A DNA stretch of 51,128 bases from Clostridium sp. (GCF_029258205.1 NZ_JARHZJ010000010.1:1-51128), one strand, 5' to 3'; positions 18,901 to 28,577 are shown, counted from the stretch's first letter. The notes: generated by a model not told the origin, from the sequence alone. Numbers and translations: made by a program.

Positions 18901-21847
18901 TAAAAGTGTAGATGGAATAGAATTTGCTTTTAGAAATCAAGCTGGTGATAGGGCGGTAACATATAAAGTAGAAGTTATGAATGAAAGTGGACAATGGTTA
19001 ACAGTATCAGATAAATCAAATGATTATTCTAGTAAGGGTGTCATTGAAAAGGTTGACTTTACTGGAAAGGCTAAAAAAGTTAAGGTTTCATTAACTGGGG
19101 TGAATTTAGAGTTAAGTCCATCATATAAAATACCAGAGTTAGCAGAAATAATGGTATATGAGGGAAAAGAAAATTTAGATGAGTATGTTAACGTTGCTTT
19201 AGGTAAACCAGTTACTGGAGCAGAGGCAGAGAATGGGAAATCATTATCTAATATTACAGATGGGGATTTAAATTCCCTTTGGGTCAGTAATAATGGAAAA
19301 ACTCCAGCAACTACATCTATTGATTTACAAGGAACAGAAAATGTTGAGTTTTTAGAGCTTCACTTTGAAAAGTCAGGACTTAGATTTCAATTTAAAGTAG
19401 AAGTAGAAGATACAAGTGGAAATAGAGAGACCGTACTAGATATGACTTCTAATACAGAGGATAATGAAAAATCATATAATATACCTGTAAAAAAAGAAAT
19501 AAGTAAAATACATGCTACCATTACTGGGAAAGCGCCAGGTGGTTCATTTGATCAAGCTTGGGCAGCTATTGCTGAAATTAAAGCTATGAGTAGAGAGGCT
19601 ATAAATAAAGGTGAACAAGCTTCAATAGCATTACCACAAGGAAATATGAAAGTTACAGCAACATCAGAGCATCCAGATGTAGGAAATGAAGGGGTAGCGA
19701 AGTTTGCTATTGATGGAAAAGAAAATACTATATGGCATACAAAATATTCTCCAGTAGAAAAATTGCCACAAAGTATTACTTTAGAACTTGGAGGAAGTTA
19801 CGAAATTAACAAATTCACTTACTTACCTAGAAGTGGTTCTAAAAATGGAAATATAACTAAATATGAGTTTTATGTAAGCAACGATGGAAATAATTTTAGA
19901 AAAATATCTGAAGGAAATTGGGATGATAGTGGAAGTTTAAAAATATTAAAATTCAATAGTAAAAAGGCAACTCATGTTAAACTTGTAGCTTTAGAAGGGG
20001 TTGGAGGATTTGCTTCAGCTGCTGAATTAAAGGTATTTGCAATTCCAGAAAATCTAGCTATGAAAGATGAGACTAAGGTTGAGACAACTTCAAATAGTTG
20101 TGAATTAAATAATTTAAGAGATGGAAATGAAAATACTCTTTGGATTCCAAAAGAAGATAAAAAGTCTGTAACTTTTGATTTAAGCAAGGAAAATGATATA
20201 TCAGTAATAGATATAGTAAGCAAAGGGAATTCGCCATTAAAATATTCTATAGAGCTTTCTAATGATGGAACAGAGTGGACAAATTTAGTTGATGAGAGTA
20301 AAAATCAAGAGAATAAAGACATGTATTCAAATATATTAAAATTAGGAAAAATAGGAAGATTTATAAGATTTAATTTTAGTAGTGATGAGGTTAAGATTGG
20401 AGAAATTAGAATTTACAAAGGAGACTCTACTTCAAGTTTAGATTCTTATATAAGAGTTGTTGAAGATGTATATAATAGTGCAGTAGTTGGTGATATGGCT
20501 GGGAATTATACTTCTAAATCAAAAGAATTACTTGGAAATGCAATAGATGAGGCAAAATTAGCTTTAGGAAATGATGTGAATTCAAAAGAGGCTAATGAAG
20601 TTATAAGCACTTTAAAAATAGCTTTAAATGAATTCTATAAGGGATTTGTTCAAATAAATAGAACTAAACTTGCAGTTTTAATAAGTGATGTTGATATTTT
20701 ACTAAATGAAATATTACCAAGTCTTATGAATAGTATGAACTATAATGAAAAGTCTATAGTAAATTTAGAAGTTAAAAAGTTAAAATCAGAAAATAATGAA
20801 GCTAAAGAAGTTTATAATAAAAAGCAAGTTTCACAAAGTGAAATAGACACAGCTTATGAGGAGCTTAAAAATATATTAAATGCATACTATGATTCTGTAA
20901 GTGCTGAAACTGCATATAAATCAATGGTACTTTTAGCTAAGGAAAAGGTAGAAAATGCAGTAGTTGGAAATGGAAATGGACAGTATTCTAAAGAATCTGT
21001 ATATGCGTTAAAAGAAGCTATAAGAATTGTTGAGAAAGAATTTGAAAGTTCTACAACTTTAGAAGAGATTAGAAATATAACAAATACTTTAAAAGAAGCT
21101 ATAGATACTTTCGTTGAAGCAGTTAATAAAGTTGATAAAGCGCAATTAGAAGAGATAATATCTACAATAAAAAGTAAATTAGACTATGCAGAAGGAGTAT
21201 ATATTCCTAATGCTATAGAAGAACTTAGAAATGCTTTAGATAAAGCTAAAGAAGTATTAAACAATCAAGGTGCAAATCAAGAGATTATAAATAATGCTAT
21301 TTCTGATTTAACTGAAGCAGAAGCTAAATTTGAACTTTCAAAAGTTCCTAATAAAGATGAATTAAATTCTGAGATAGAAAGAGCATATGATGTTTTAGAA
21401 AAACTTAAAGGATTTGATTATCTTGAAGGAATAAAAATAAAATTAGAAGATGCTATTTTAGAGGCTGAAAGAGTTAAAAATGATGAAAATTCATTAAAAG
21501 TAGATGTGGATAAAGTTTTATGTGAATTAAAGGGTTTAATAGAAGGAGCTTTAAAAGATATGAATTCTTCAGATATTATAGTAAGTTCAGTTAGAGATTT
21601 TAAAGCAACTAATATTTCAAAGAAAAATGTAACTGTTTGGTGGAATGCTCCTGAAAATTCATTTGGATTAGAAGGATATGTACTATATAAAGATGGTAAA
21701 AAAGTAGCTGAATTAGGAAAAGATGAGACTACTTATAAGTTTAAAGGATTAAATAGACATACTATATATAACTTTAAAATTGTAGCAAAATATAGTTATG
21801 GAAAGCTTTCTTCAAAAGAATCTATAACTTTAAGAACTGAAAGATAA
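15962..21847 (+). CDS. agnC: Secreted GH89 alpha-N-acetylglucosaminidase with CBM32 and FIVAR modules
   Basis: The TTG start (GAAGGGGG about 8 nt upstream) gives 1961 aa; a GTG at 15944 overlaps that site and is less likely. Order: signal peptide (1 to about 34), CBM32 (36-165), GH89 N-domain (176-277), barrel and helical domain (280-910), four CBM32s (from about 928, 1075, 1218 and 1361), about five FIVAR-like helical repeats (1490-1862) and one fibronectin III domain (1876-1960). It removes alpha-linked terminal GlcNAc, as in the GlcNAc-alpha-1,4-Gal cap of gastric mucin. The general acid/base is E492 (VDPFHEGG) and the nucleophile E610 (GITPEAINT). Counted from the ATG at codon 10 these become 483 and 601, the numbers I recall for CpGH89. 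No LPXTG anchor, so it is released or held by modules. It has fewer CBM32s than I recall for the reference protein. Confidence 0.95.
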   Translation: MFSKKFKKQMACVLASTFVFGLVNPSVINVMASTDVEITEGVTVTAKGNTGGNTADLAIDGDLSTYWESSNDYKWIEIDLGGIYELSKIEIFNKDEAVYKYNIYASEDGENFNKIAYKNNDNVSDSNGNIHTIDNVRAGKIRIDVVQNSSSDRVNIAEINVFGKSTGEILPEVKKINTRNFSETSWATEYEKFENDSAYASEKTLNEIKNLVGRVIGEEFKDKFIFEIRDQLNGNDVFEVSDSQDGKVLIKGNNGVSLASGFNYYLKNYCNLSYNPIMGSNLKMPKTIPSVGERVVIDTPYEYRYALNFCTYSYTMSFWDWDQYEEFLDWCAMNGVNLVLDIIGQEEVLRRTLKEFGYSDEEVKEFISGPAYFAWFYMQNMTGFGGPLPNDWFEQRVELGRKMHDRMQSFGINPVLQGYSGMVPRDFKKKNPEAQTISQGGWCGFDRPDMLKTYVNEGEIDYFQKIADVFYKKQKEVFGDVTNFYGVDPFHEGGNTGDLDNGKIYETIQNKMIQHDNDAVWVIQNWQGNPSNSKLEGLIKKDQAMVLDLFSEVSSDWNRLEDRELPWIWNMLHNFGGRMGIDAAPEKLATEIPKALANSEYMIGIGITPEAINTNPLAYELLFDMAWTRNQINFRTWTQDYIKRRYGKTNGDISQAWNIILDTAYKKRNDYYQGAAESIINARPGFGIKSASTWGHSKIVYDKSEFEKAVEIFAKNYDEFKDSDAFLYDFADILKQLLANSAQEYYEVMCNAYNNGNAERFKFVSGKFLEIVKIQERVLSTRPEFLIGNWIEDARTMLKDADDWTKDLFEFNARALVTTWGSRSNADGGGLKDYSNRQWSGLTEDYYYARWEKWINGLQTELDVGTKAPNIDWFKIEYDWVNKKSDTDKLYPTKASNESLGELAKIAMENYSVTNMDKILGESESVERVNIALGKPVSSETHGEIESNPLTNITDGNTGTIWVADKEGYPSSVTVDLQGIKSVDGIEFAFRNQAGDRAVTYKVEVMNESGQWLTVSDKSNDYSSKGVIEKVDFTGKAKKVKVSLTGVNLELSPSYKIPELAEIMVYEGKENLDEYVNVALGKPVTGAEAENGKSLSNITDGDLNSLWVSNNGKTPATTSIDLQGTENVEFLELHFEKSGLRFQFKVEVEDTSGNRETVLDMTSNTEDNEKSYNIPVKKEISKIHATITGKAPGGSFDQAWAAIAEIKAMSREAINKGEQASIALPQGNMKVTATSEHPDVGNEGVAKFAIDGKENTIWHTKYSPVEKLPQSITLELGGSYEINKFTYLPRSGSKNGNITKYEFYVSNDGNNFRKISEGNWDDSGSLKILKFNSKKATHVKLVALEGVGGFASAAELKVFAIPENLAMKDETKVETTSNSCELNNLRDGNENTLWIPKEDKKSVTFDLSKENDISVIDIVSKGNSPLKYSIELSNDGTEWTNLVDESKNQENKDMYSNILKLGKIGRFIRFNFSSDEVKIGEIRIYKGDSTSSLDSYIRVVEDVYNSAVVGDMAGNYTSKSKELLGNAIDEAKLALGNDVNSKEANEVISTLKIALNEFYKGFVQINRTKLAVLISDVDILLNEILPSLMNSMNYNEKSIVNLEVKKLKSENNEAKEVYNKKQVSQSEIDTAYEELKNILNAYYDSVSAETAYKSMVLLAKEKVENAVVGNGNGQYSKESVYALKEAIRIVEKEFESSTTLEEIRNITNTLKEAIDTFVEAVNKVDKAQLEEIISTIKSKLDYAEGVYIPNAIEELRNALDKAKEVLNNQGANQEIINNAISDLTEAEAKFELSKVPNKDELNSEIERAYDVLEKLKGFDYLEGIKIKLEDAILEAERVKNDENSLKVDVDKVLCELKGLIEGALKDMNSSDIIVSSVRDFKATNISKKNVTVWWNAPENSFGLEGYVLYKDGKKVAELGKDETTYKFKGLNRHTIYNFKIVAKYSYGKLSSKESITLRTER

Positions 21848-21900
21848 AATAAAACTTTTTAGATAAAAAGGATTTATATGAAATTTTAATGACTAGATTA

Positions 21901-21937
21901 ATAGAGTGTATTAAAAGTTATTTTAATACACTCTATT
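21901..21937. terminator. Bidirectional terminator between GH89 gene and alr
   Basis: ATAGAGTGTATTAAAA pairs exactly with TTTTAATACACTCTAT around GTTA, between two convergent genes. Confidence 0.92.
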
Positions 21938-21940
21938 TTA

Positions 21941-23101
21941 TTAAATATAATTTCTTACCTTAACTATTTCATTATTCTTTTTATATATTCTAGGAACTCT
22001 GTGGCTAATCATACAAAGTATTTCGTAGTTTATTGTTCCCATAATTTCAGCCATATCATTAGCATCAAATTTCAATCCATTTTCTTCACCTAAAAGAATT
22101 ACTTCATCACCAATTTTAACATCTTCTATATGAGTTACATCAATCATACATTGATCCATACAAATTCTACCTATAACATTAGCAAATTGACCATTTATTA
22201 TGACTTTGGCTTTTCCGCTAAGAAGTCTTGAATATCCATCAGCATATCCGATTGGAAGAGTGGCAATTTTACTTTTCTTTTCAGTTTTATAGGTTCTTCC
22301 GTAGCTTATATACATATTTTCATCTAGTTCTTTAACAAAAGCTACGTTAGTTTTTAATGTAAGGGCTGGTTTAAGTTTTAAGTTTTCTTTTTTTACTTCT
22401 TCAGAGGGATAATATCCATAAGAAATAATTCCACATCTAACTCCATCTAAATAAGTTTCAGGCAAATCCATAATAGCTCCACTATTAGAAGCATGTTTTA
22501 ACGGAATGTATATACCATTGTCTTCTAAAGCTTTATTAAAATCAGTTAATTTTGAAAATTGCTCATAAGTATAAGTTTTATCTTTTTCATCTGATGTTGA
22601 GAAATGAGTAAATAATCCTATCACTTCAATTCCAGGTAAAGAACAGATTTCTAAAACTTTATTTAATCCTTCTTCATTTGGAAGGAAACCTATTCTACCC
22701 ATTCCTGTATCTATTGCAATGTGTATTTTAGCTTTTTTACCAAGTTTTAATGCGAAGTCAGATAATTCCTTAGCATACTCCACATCATAAACTGTCTGTT
22801 CAATTTCATTATTTATTAAATTCTCAGCAAAACTTATAGGAGTATAGCCTAAAATCATAATAGGTGCAGTTATTCCAGCATCTCTAAGTTCATCAGCTTC
22901 TGTTATTATAGCTACTGCTAATCTAGAAGCACCATTTTCTAAAAGAGTAGAAGCTATGTCTAAAGCTCCATGACCATAAGCATTAGCCTTAACAACGGCT
23001 ATTATTTCTTTTTCACCAACTAAGTTTTTTATTTCTTTCATATTACTTGCTATTGCATCTAAATCTATTTCAGCCCATACAGGTCTAACACATATATCCA
23101 T
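21941..23101 (-). CDS. alr: Alanine racemase
   Basis: Starting at the ATG with GAGGTG 7 nt upstream (a TTG five codons earlier overlaps that site), this is 386 aa, normal for alanine racemase. The cytoplasmic PLP enzyme interconverts L- and D-alanine for peptidoglycan. [12 protein letters not shown] (35-46) carries the PLP lysine K38; SYGRTY near 265 has the catalytic tyrosine region; [12 protein letters not shown] is the conserved C-domain block. It is monocistronic and convergent with the GH89 gene. The genome may hold a second copy; that cannot be judged here. Confidence 0.95.
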   Translation of the reverse strand: MDICVRPVWAEIDLDAIASNMKEIKNLVGEKEIIAVVKANAYGHGALDIASTLLENGASRLAVAIITEADELRDAGITAPIMILGYTPISFAENLINNEIEQTVYDVEYAKELSDFALKLGKKAKIHIAIDTGMGRIGFLPNEEGLNKVLEICSLPGIEVIGLFTHFSTSDEKDKTYTYEQFSKLTDFNKALEDNGIYIPLKHASNSGAIMDLPETYLDGVRCGIISYGYYPSEEVKKENLKLKPALTLKTNVAFVKELDENMYISYGRTYKTEKKSKIATLPIGYADGYSRLLSGKAKVIINGQFANVIGRICMDQCMIDVTHIEDVKIGDEVILLGEENGLKFDANDMAEIMGTINYEILCMISHRVPRIYKKNNEIVKVRNYI

Positions 23102-23515
23102 TTTAAAACACCTCAAATTAATTACACTTTTGTGATTTTAATCTAATTAAATTCAACTTAAATTATTAAATTAAGAAATTGTAGCTAAATTATTATGTTA
23201 ATATAAACTATTAAGTATAAATGATTATATTTTTATTTAAAAACTCAACTACATAATATTATTATAAGATATTGTAACATAAAGTGAAGAACCACCATAA
23301 TTGTAATTTTTATATAGAGTGGTTTTAATATTATTGAGTTGGTACACTTTTTATAAATTAAGTTTAAATAGATTAAATTGTGTTTATTTGGATGGTTATA
23401 TAAATAAATGAAACCTTATAATGTATTAAAGCAATAAAAAGCCTAATATAATTTTATGTATATTCTAAAATAAAGTTGAAAAAAAGAAACAGAATAGAGA
23501 AATCTGTTTCTTTCC
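23102..23515. other. Gap between alr and the agrC-like kinase
   Basis: Holds the upstream region of alr, a weak hairpin (AACCACC to GTGGTT, 23288-23327) and the kinase terminator at 23478-23513. No gene seen. Confidence 0.5.
23478..23513 (-). terminator. Terminator of the agr-like operon
   Basis: Plus-strand AAAGAAACAG (23483-23492) pairs with CTGTTTCTTT (23504-23513); the A-run at 23478-23485 becomes a T-run on the minus strand just after the kinase stop. Confidence 0.8.
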
Positions 23516-24778
23516 TTACTTTATTGTAGGTAAGTATATTGTAAATTCAGTGAATTCATAAGTACTACTTACTTGAATTTTACCATTATATGATTCTACT
23601 AACTCATTTACTATAGCTAGTCCAAATCCATTATTACTTTCTTTATTTTCCTTTGTGGTAAATCCAGTATCAAATATTTTATTTACTATTTGATCTGGAA
23701 TTTTAGGACCATTATTTTGAATTTTTAATACAAAATAATTAAAACTATAATAAGTATTAATTTTTATTGAACCATTACCATTTAAAACTTCAACAGAATT
23801 TCTTAATATATTAGAAACTATGCGTTGAAAGTCTAATTCATTTACATTAGTTTCTAATAAATCAGCATTTTCATCTATCAATATAGTAATATCTCTTAAA
23901 TTAATACTATTTACTATCATTGATATAATTGAAGTGTCATGAGACATAACAATATTATTAATAATATTATCATTACCATCTATTATATTTTTCAATAATT
24001 CTCCTAATTTTTGATAATTTCCCATAAGGTGCAATCCATATAAATAAGAAATTTGAGAACCATAATCATGTTTTAATTTTCTTAAAGAGCTAATATTCTG
24101 TTCTAAATTTAAATTTAGTAGCTCAATTTCTTTTGATTTTTTTTCTATGTTAGAAAAATATATTATTATAAATATTATAAATATGAATAATAAGGTTAAT
24201 ATTATTTCTGTAAATATAGGATTATCTTTTGCATTAATAATAGCATTAAATGAAGCTATAAAGTCTAGTACTATTGTAAAGAGTATTAAATATATAATTG
24301 CACTATTTCTAGACTTTATAGTTTTGTAAAGTGAGTATATACTTTTCTTTTTATATAAAACTAAAAAGGCAAGTATATACTGTGGAAAATACATTAAAAT
24401 TATATTAAATATGTTACTTTTATTTATTAATGATATATTTTGGGACAAAAAATTATATACAAAAGATGAAATTATTAAGGTTATAACAATTAATGCATAA
24501 ATCAAACTAAATCCAATAGCAGCAGCTAAAAAATCATCTTTATATATTATACCTCCAAAAATTAACATTATTAAATGAAGAATTAATGTTGCAACACTTG
24601 AATTCCCCATAAAAAAAGTTGCTAGTGATATTATTGTCCACAAAATAAATATATATAATAACATTTTTGACTTTGGTTTTTTATATTCTTTTTTACTGCA
24701 TAAATTTATTGTAATTATAAATAATACACATTGTAAAAAAGAGTTTATCGTATCAGCTAAAAATATAGTCTTATTCAT
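23516..24778 (-). CDS. AgrC/VirS-like membrane sensor histidine kinase
   Basis: The 420-aa protein has about six to seven hydrophobic segments in residues 1-210, then a GHKL-type kinase. The phosphorylated histidine is predicted as H237 in RKLKHDYGSQ, as in AgrC and VirS (-HDY-). The ATPase domain shows an N-box (NILRNSVEVLNG, about 318-329) and a G-box near FGLAIVNEL (about 397). Kinases of this type sense cyclic autoinducing peptides and phosphorylate LytTR-type regulators. The gene directly follows agrD and agrB on the same strand, so the ligand is probably the AgrD product. No response regulator gene lies in the window; it must be supplied elsewhere, possibly a VirR-like protein. Terminator follows. 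Confidence 0.9.
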   Translation of the reverse strand: MNKTIFLADTINSFLQCVLFIITINLCSKKEYKKPKSKMLLYIFILWTIISLATFFMGNSSVATLILHLIMLIFGGIIYKDDFLAAAIGFSLIYALIVITLIISSFVYNFLSQNISLINKSNIFNIILMYFPQYILAFLVLYKKKSIYSLYKTIKSRNSAIIYLILFTIVLDFIASFNAIINAKDNPIFTEIILTLLFIFIIFIIIYFSNIEKKSKEIELLNLNLEQNISSLRKLKHDYGSQISYLYGLHLMGNYQKLGELLKNIIDGNDNIINNIVMSHDTSIISMIVNSINLRDITILIDENADLLETNVNELDFQRIVSNILRNSVEVLNGNGSIKINTYYSFNYFVLKIQNNGPKIPDQIVNKIFDTGFTTKENKESNNGFGLAIVNELVESYNGKIQVSSTYEFTEFTIYLPTIK

Positions 24779-24780
24779 TT

Positions 24781-24903
24781 TTATCTAAATTTTTTCATAG
24801 ATTCAGGCATTTCTTCTAATCCTATAGTAGCAAAAGAAGTAGTTGAAGCGTTGATAGTTAATGTAGTTAATAGTGCTAACATTGATAATATTTTTTTTCT
24901 CAT
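24781..24903 (-). CDS. agrD: AgrD-like autoinducer prepeptide lacking cysteine
   Basis: This 40-aa gene starts 1 nt after the agrB stop and ends 2 nt before the kinase gene. Its AAGGAGGAT ribosome site lies inside the agrB end, so translation is probably coupled. The product has a hydrophobic leader (about residues 1-19), then STTSFATI and GLEEMPESMKKFR. Clostridial AgrD peptides follow C-x-x-x-x-(YQPKMP)-E-E-L-K. Here S23-F-A-T-I lines up with the ring, and GLEEMP places Pro at +6 after the cut. There is no cysteine at all, so the ring would be a serine lactone rather than a thiolactone. The mature peptide is inferred, not shown. Confidence 0.8.
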   Translation of the reverse strand: MRKKILSMLALLTTLTINASTTSFATIGLEEMPESMKKFR

Positions 24904-24904
24904 T

Positions 24905-25468
24905 TTAAAAATCCTCCTTTTTATATTTATTAAATAATAGTAATGATTGTATTAACAAAGTCCATGTTATCGTTTGAGAGACCCATGAAATTTTAAAAAA
25001 TATTAAGGATATCAAGAAAAGAATACTTGAATTTGTGACACTTAATATTTTATTTTTTTTGATTAAATTTTCTTTGGTTAAAGGGAATCTACTATCTATT
25101 ACTGGAGCTTTATTATAAATACTAAAAATACTAAACAAATTTAAAATAACAATACTAAATAAACCTAGATTGTTAAAAATAACAAGCATAATTATGCTCG
25201 TAGTAATAATTAATGTGGCAATAAAGCATTTAAATTGGCTATCTTCATGATAACCACCAATAAATGGCTTTATAGAGCACATGCTAAGAATTATTATTAA
25301 GCTTTCTTTAAAATATCCAAAGATTCCAGAAATTATAATTACAGAAATACATTTAATAAATTCAAATGCTAATACAATTACAACATATTGAATTTGCTCT
25401 AATAATTCTTTATCAAAGTCAAGATCTTTTGCCAAATATTCTACAGCACATTTTAAAAAGTTTCTCAT
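24905..25468 (-). CDS. agrB: AgrB peptide-processing membrane protease
   Basis: The 187-aa protein is the normal AgrB length with about six membrane segments. AgrB cuts the C-terminal tail of AgrD and forms the cyclic peptide. The catalytic pair is intact: H74 in PFIGGYHEDS and C81 in QFKC, with the same seven-residue spacing as in Staphylococcus AgrB (H77/C84). It is the first gene of the agrB-agrD-agrC-like minus-strand operon and ends 1 nt before agrD. Two inverted repeats lie in its upstream region. C. perfringens has another agr locus making a cysteine-based peptide, so this would be a second system; that rests on memory of the species. Confidence 0.92.
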   Translation of the reverse strand: MRNFLKCAVEYLAKDLDFDKELLEQIQYVVIVLAFEFIKCISVIIISGIFGYFKESLIIILSMCSIKPFIGGYHEDSQFKCFIATLIITTSIIMLVIFNNLGLFSIVILNLFSIFSIYNKAPVIDSRFPLTKENLIKKNKILSVTNSSILFLISLIFFKISWVSQTITWTLLIQSLLLFNKYKKEDF

Positions 25469-25856
25469 AAAAAATCTCTCTTATCTAAGTTTTCTATAAA
25501 AATTAAAAATGTAATATGCTTACATTATAATAAAAAAATACTTAATTTATATAGAATATACCTTTTTTTAAAGGTATATTTACAATTTTTTCATAATGAG
25601 GAAAGAATATATGTTTTATATTGTAAAATTTTTAATAAATATACAATTTTTTAGAGAAAAATTATCAATATCATTTATGATTTATATTTATAGAATTAAT
25701 TGTTTTTAAGAAATGGTATTTTTAGAATAATATTTAAAATAATACTATATATTAAAATTTAATATAGAAAATATAAAGGAGCGTGTATTAAATTTAAAAC
25801 TTTAATACACGCTCTCTTTAGTATTTAATTTAAATTCTATATATTATTAAATATTA
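25469..25856. other. Upstream region of the agr operon, with inverted repeats
   Basis: AATGTAA / TTACATT (25509-25527) overlaps a possible minus-strand -10 box (ATTATA read on plus, 25524-25529). AATATACCTTT / AAAGGTATATT (25555-25580) is a perfect 11-bp stem with a 4-nt loop, placed upstream of that box like an operator or attenuator. The YitT terminator lies at 25779-25818. No gene seen. Confidence 0.5.
25779..25818 (-). terminator. Terminator of the YitT-type gene
   Basis: GAGCGTGTATTAAA pairs with TTTAATACACGCTC around a short loop, about 40 nt after the stop of the minus-strand gene. Confidence 0.85.
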
Positions 25857-26522
25857 TTAAACTGTAAGAGAAGCATTTTTCTCTAAAACTTCAGTTTCGT
25901 TATTTTCATCTTTAGTATTAATACCATTATTTTTGTATTCATATATGACACTTATTAGTTTACCACTTATACATACGGCTATTATTGAGAAAAATATTTG
26001 CTTAAAATCTAAATAAACTAAGGACATTAATAAAACAATGGCATCTGTTAACATATATACATGTTGTACCTTAAGAGGAGTAAATTTATTACCTATTAAG
26101 GCTATTACATCATCTCCACCAGAAGCACCACCACCGCGTAATACTATTCCAGCACCAAAACCAACTCCAATACCTGCTAAAACACTAGCAACTAACATAT
26201 TATCAGTAAAGTTAGGCGTTAAAAATCCTATGTTTTCCCAAAATTTATAGGATACTGAGAAGCAAAAAGTTGCAAATATTGAACATGCTAAGAATTTTTT
26301 GCCAAAGAATTTAGAACCTATTGCAAATAATGAAAAGTCAATAATTAAGTTAGTTATAGAGGGAGATATGTTAAAAACATTTTTTACTAAAAGTAATAAG
26401 CCTAAAACTCCACCTTCTGTTACATTATTTTGGTAGTTAAAATTATAGCTACCAAAGGCTAAGATACTTGAACCTAGTGCAATTAATAAAACACTTCTCA
26501 AGATCTTCTTTTTCGATTCCAA
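25857..26522 (-). CDS. YitT-family membrane protein
   Basis: The 221-aa protein belongs to the YitT/DUF161 family: about five to six membrane helices with glycine-rich LAGIGVGFGAGIVLRGGGASGGDDVIA spread over residues 114-140. Its molecular role is unknown. Most members are about 280 aa with a C-terminal DUF2179 domain; that domain is absent here, replaced by a short charged tail. The start is a TTG with AGGAGAGTG upstream. It is monocistronic with its own terminator. Confidence 0.85.
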   Translation of the reverse strand: MESKKKILRSVLLIALGSSILAFGSYNFNYQNNVTEGGVLGLLLLVKNVFNISPSITNLIIDFSLFAIGSKFFGKKFLACSIFATFCFSVSYKFWENIGFLTPNFTDNMLVASVLAGIGVGFGAGIVLRGGGASGGDDVIALIGNKFTPLKVQHVYMLTDAIVLLMSLVYLDFKQIFFSIIAVCISGKLISVIYEYKNNGINTKDENNETEVLEKNASLTV

Positions 26523-26994
26523 AATATCACTCTCCTAAAATTGTCGTAATTTAACTATAAAGAAAATAGCAAACTTAATATGTCTACTATATGGAAATAA
26601 AAAATTATGAATTTAAAATTATATTTTATAGTAAATTACTGTATGTTTTAATTATAATATTAAGAAATATTAAGAGCAAATCATATAAAATAATAGTAAT
26701 TATGATTAAAGGGGTAATTCTGCAATAGCAATAAATAGTCTTTGTGGTCATCTGTTTTTCTTTAAAGTATTCATTTTTACAAGGTTTTCCGAAAATTTAA
26801 AATATTGTTGTTATATAGTAAGAAAACTTAACATGAATAAATGGTTAATATATATAAATTTATTTTTATTTGAAATACTATAAGAGAGAGGAAATATATA
26901 TAGTATTCTTAAATTTAAAAATAAGTATTTTACATAAAATATATTTTAATTTTTAAATTTAAGAACAAAACATATGAAAAAGGATGGTATATTT
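26523..26994. other. Divergent intergenic region with a large inverted repeat
   Basis: Holds the promoters of the YitT gene (minus) and the GNAT gene (plus). The notable element is the 17-bp inverted repeat at 26906-26965, which ends about 16 nt before the GNAT ribosome site. Confidence 0.5.
26906..26965 (+). repeat. 17-bp inverted repeat upstream of the GNAT gene
   Basis: TTCTTAAATTTAAAAAT (26906-26922) is the exact reverse complement of ATTTTTAAATTTAAGAA (26949-26965), separated by 26 nt. It could be an RNA hairpin in the leader or a protein-binding site; it lacks a T-tail. Confidence 0.6.
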
Positions 26995-27537
26995 ATGAAA
27001 GTAATTGTTAGAAAAGAGTCAGAGCAAGATTACAAAACAGTAGAGCTTCTAGTAGAAGAGGCATTTAAAAATGCTGAATATAGTGATCATATGGAACATG
27101 TTTTAGTAAGTAAACTTAGAAAAGGAGAAAACTTTATTGATGGGTTATCTCTAGTGGCTGAAAAAGAAGGAGAAATAGTAGGGCACATATTATTAACTAA
27201 AGCCAATATAGAAAATGAAACAGGAAAATATGAAACTTTAGCCTTAGCACCAGTTTCAGTTTTACCTAAATATCAAGGTATTGGAATTGGAGGAGAACTT
27301 ATAAAAGAAGGTATGAGAATAGCTAAAGAGCTTGGTTATAACTCAATAATAGTTTTAGGGCATGATAAATACTATCCTAAATTTGGATTTAAAAAAGCTG
27401 GAACTTGGGGAATAAGAGCTCCTTTTGAAGTACCAGAAGAAAACTTTATGGCAATAGAATTAAATGAAGAAGCTTTAAAAAATATAAGTGGTGTGGTAAG
27501 ATATGCTAATGAATTTTTAGCAGATAATAATCAGTAA
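26995..27537 (+). CDS. GNAT-family N-acetyltransferase
   Basis: From the ATG at 26995 the protein is 180 aa. An upstream ATG at 26974 would include the AAAGGATGG ribosome site, so it is unlikely. It is a YhbS-like GNAT: VIVRKESEQDYKTV at the start, the acetyl-CoA loop in LPKYQGIGIGGELIKEGM (about 90-107) and KYYPKFGFKKAG near the end of the fold. These enzymes move an acetyl group from acetyl-CoA to an amine on a small molecule or protein. The substrate is unknown. It is monocistronic, with a large inverted repeat upstream. Confidence 0.88.
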   Translation: MKVIVRKESEQDYKTVELLVEEAFKNAEYSDHMEHVLVSKLRKGENFIDGLSLVAEKEGEIVGHILLTKANIENETGKYETLALAPVSVLPKYQGIGIGGELIKEGMRIAKELGYNSIIVLGHDKYYPKFGFKKAGTWGIRAPFEVPEENFMAIELNEEALKNISGVVRYANEFLADNNQ

Positions 27538-27609
27538 TAACTTTATATATTTTATATATTTATTAAATATTTAGATGTTATTTTATTAATTTAAAGTAAA
27601 AGAATACAG

Positions 27610-27665
27610 TGGTTGTATAAAAATAAATTATAAGTTTTACAATTTGTTTATACAACCATATTTTT
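27610..27665. terminator. Bidirectional terminator between GNAT and DUF1189 genes
   Basis: TGGTTGTATAAA pairs with TTTATACAACCA (27647-27658), followed by T-rich sequence; convergent genes lie on both sides. Confidence 0.82.
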
Positions 27666-27724
27666 ATTTTTTATATTAAAGCTTTAAAAGTTTGTTGATT
27701 TTTATAATATTTAAAAAAGTATTG

Positions 27725-28483
27725 CTATTTAAAATTATATTTATTTAAATAATCTATTCCAAAGTAAACATATATTATTGATACTAAAAAGCTTAATGAA
27801 AAACTAATAATTATATTTAAGCTTGTTAAATTTAGTAATGCTAATAATACTAAGCATGGAGTTATTCCATAAGTACTTATCTTCATTATTTCTCCAAAAC
27901 TTACATGGTTATTTCTTATTCTACATATAAATTTAGTTATTATAGCTAATATTAAGGTTACAATGTATGAGAAAGCAATAAATACAATAACCATTAGGGA
28001 TAAATAGGTATTTCCAAAGGTTTTCTCTAGACTATTTATAGAATTTTTTAAGTCATTATCATTTAAAGAGAGATTAATACTAGAATAATTAGTTTCAGTA
28101 ATTTTATTATTGTCATATTTAATTATTAAAGATTCATTTCCAAAGGCAATTCCTGATTCATAATCTTTTAGTAAGTCTTTTGCAGGTTCTTTATCATTTA
28201 ATATAAAGGTCCAATTTTCTTCTTGAAAAACTACAAAGTTAGAATCTTTTAGGTCTAAAACTCCATCTTTAATTTCAAATGGAGGAATTTTATCTTCAAA
28301 GGCATATTTTCTAGAAATTAAAAATTTATTAAGTTCAGTGTAATTTTTACTAAAAGCTAAAAGACCTAATAAAAGAGATAAAATAAGTAAATAAAAGAAT
28401 GCACTGATTCCAGATGTTCTAATAAGTTCTTTATATCTTTTAGGAGTAAATAAACTTATATAAAATCTTTTAAATAGTTTCAT
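27725..28483 (-). CDS. DUF1189-like membrane protein
   Basis: Using the ATG with AAAGGGTGAT 6 nt upstream, the product is 252 aa (an earlier start 12 codons back lacks a good site). One membrane helix lies at about residues 25-45, an extracytoplasmic region of about 100 residues follows, then three to four helices at the C-terminus. The start KLFKRFYISLFTPKRYKELIR and overall layout fit DUF1189. The function is unknown. It diverges from nagI and shares the upstream region that carries a possible cre site. Confidence 0.78.
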   Translation of the reverse strand: MKLFKRFYISLFTPKRYKELIRTSGISAFFYLLILSLLLGLLAFSKNYTELNKFLISRKYAFEDKIPPFEIKDGVLDLKDSNFVVFQEENWTFILNDKEPAKDLLKDYESGIAFGNESLIIKYDNNKITETNYSSINLSLNDNDLKNSINSLEKTFGNTYLSLMVIVFIAFSYIVTLILAIITKFICRIRNNHVSFGEIMKISTYGITPCLVLLALLNLTSLNIIISFSLSFLVSIIYVYFGIDYLNKYNFK

Positions 28484-28563
28484 ATAATCACCCTTTCTAT
28501 TTTTTATTAGTTTGTTCATTAAATAGAAATTTATTAATACTGTTAATATTTGTTTAATTAATT

Positions 28564-28577
28564 TGAAAACGATTTTA
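28564..28577 (+). promoter_or_regulatory. Possible CcpA-binding cre site upstream of nagI
   Basis: TGAAAACGATTTTA matches the cre consensus TGWAANCGNTNWCA at all fixed positions except the penultimate C. It lies about 100 nt before the nagI start, near the likely promoter, and also upstream of the divergent DUF1189 gene. Confidence 0.5.

Noticed and set aside
24783..24903. The 40-aa agr gene as a plain secreted peptide cut by signal peptidase
   Set aside because: The hydrophobic start could allow it, but the position between agrB and the kinase and the match to the AgrD tail (M-P-E-x-x-K) make the cyclic-peptide reading better.
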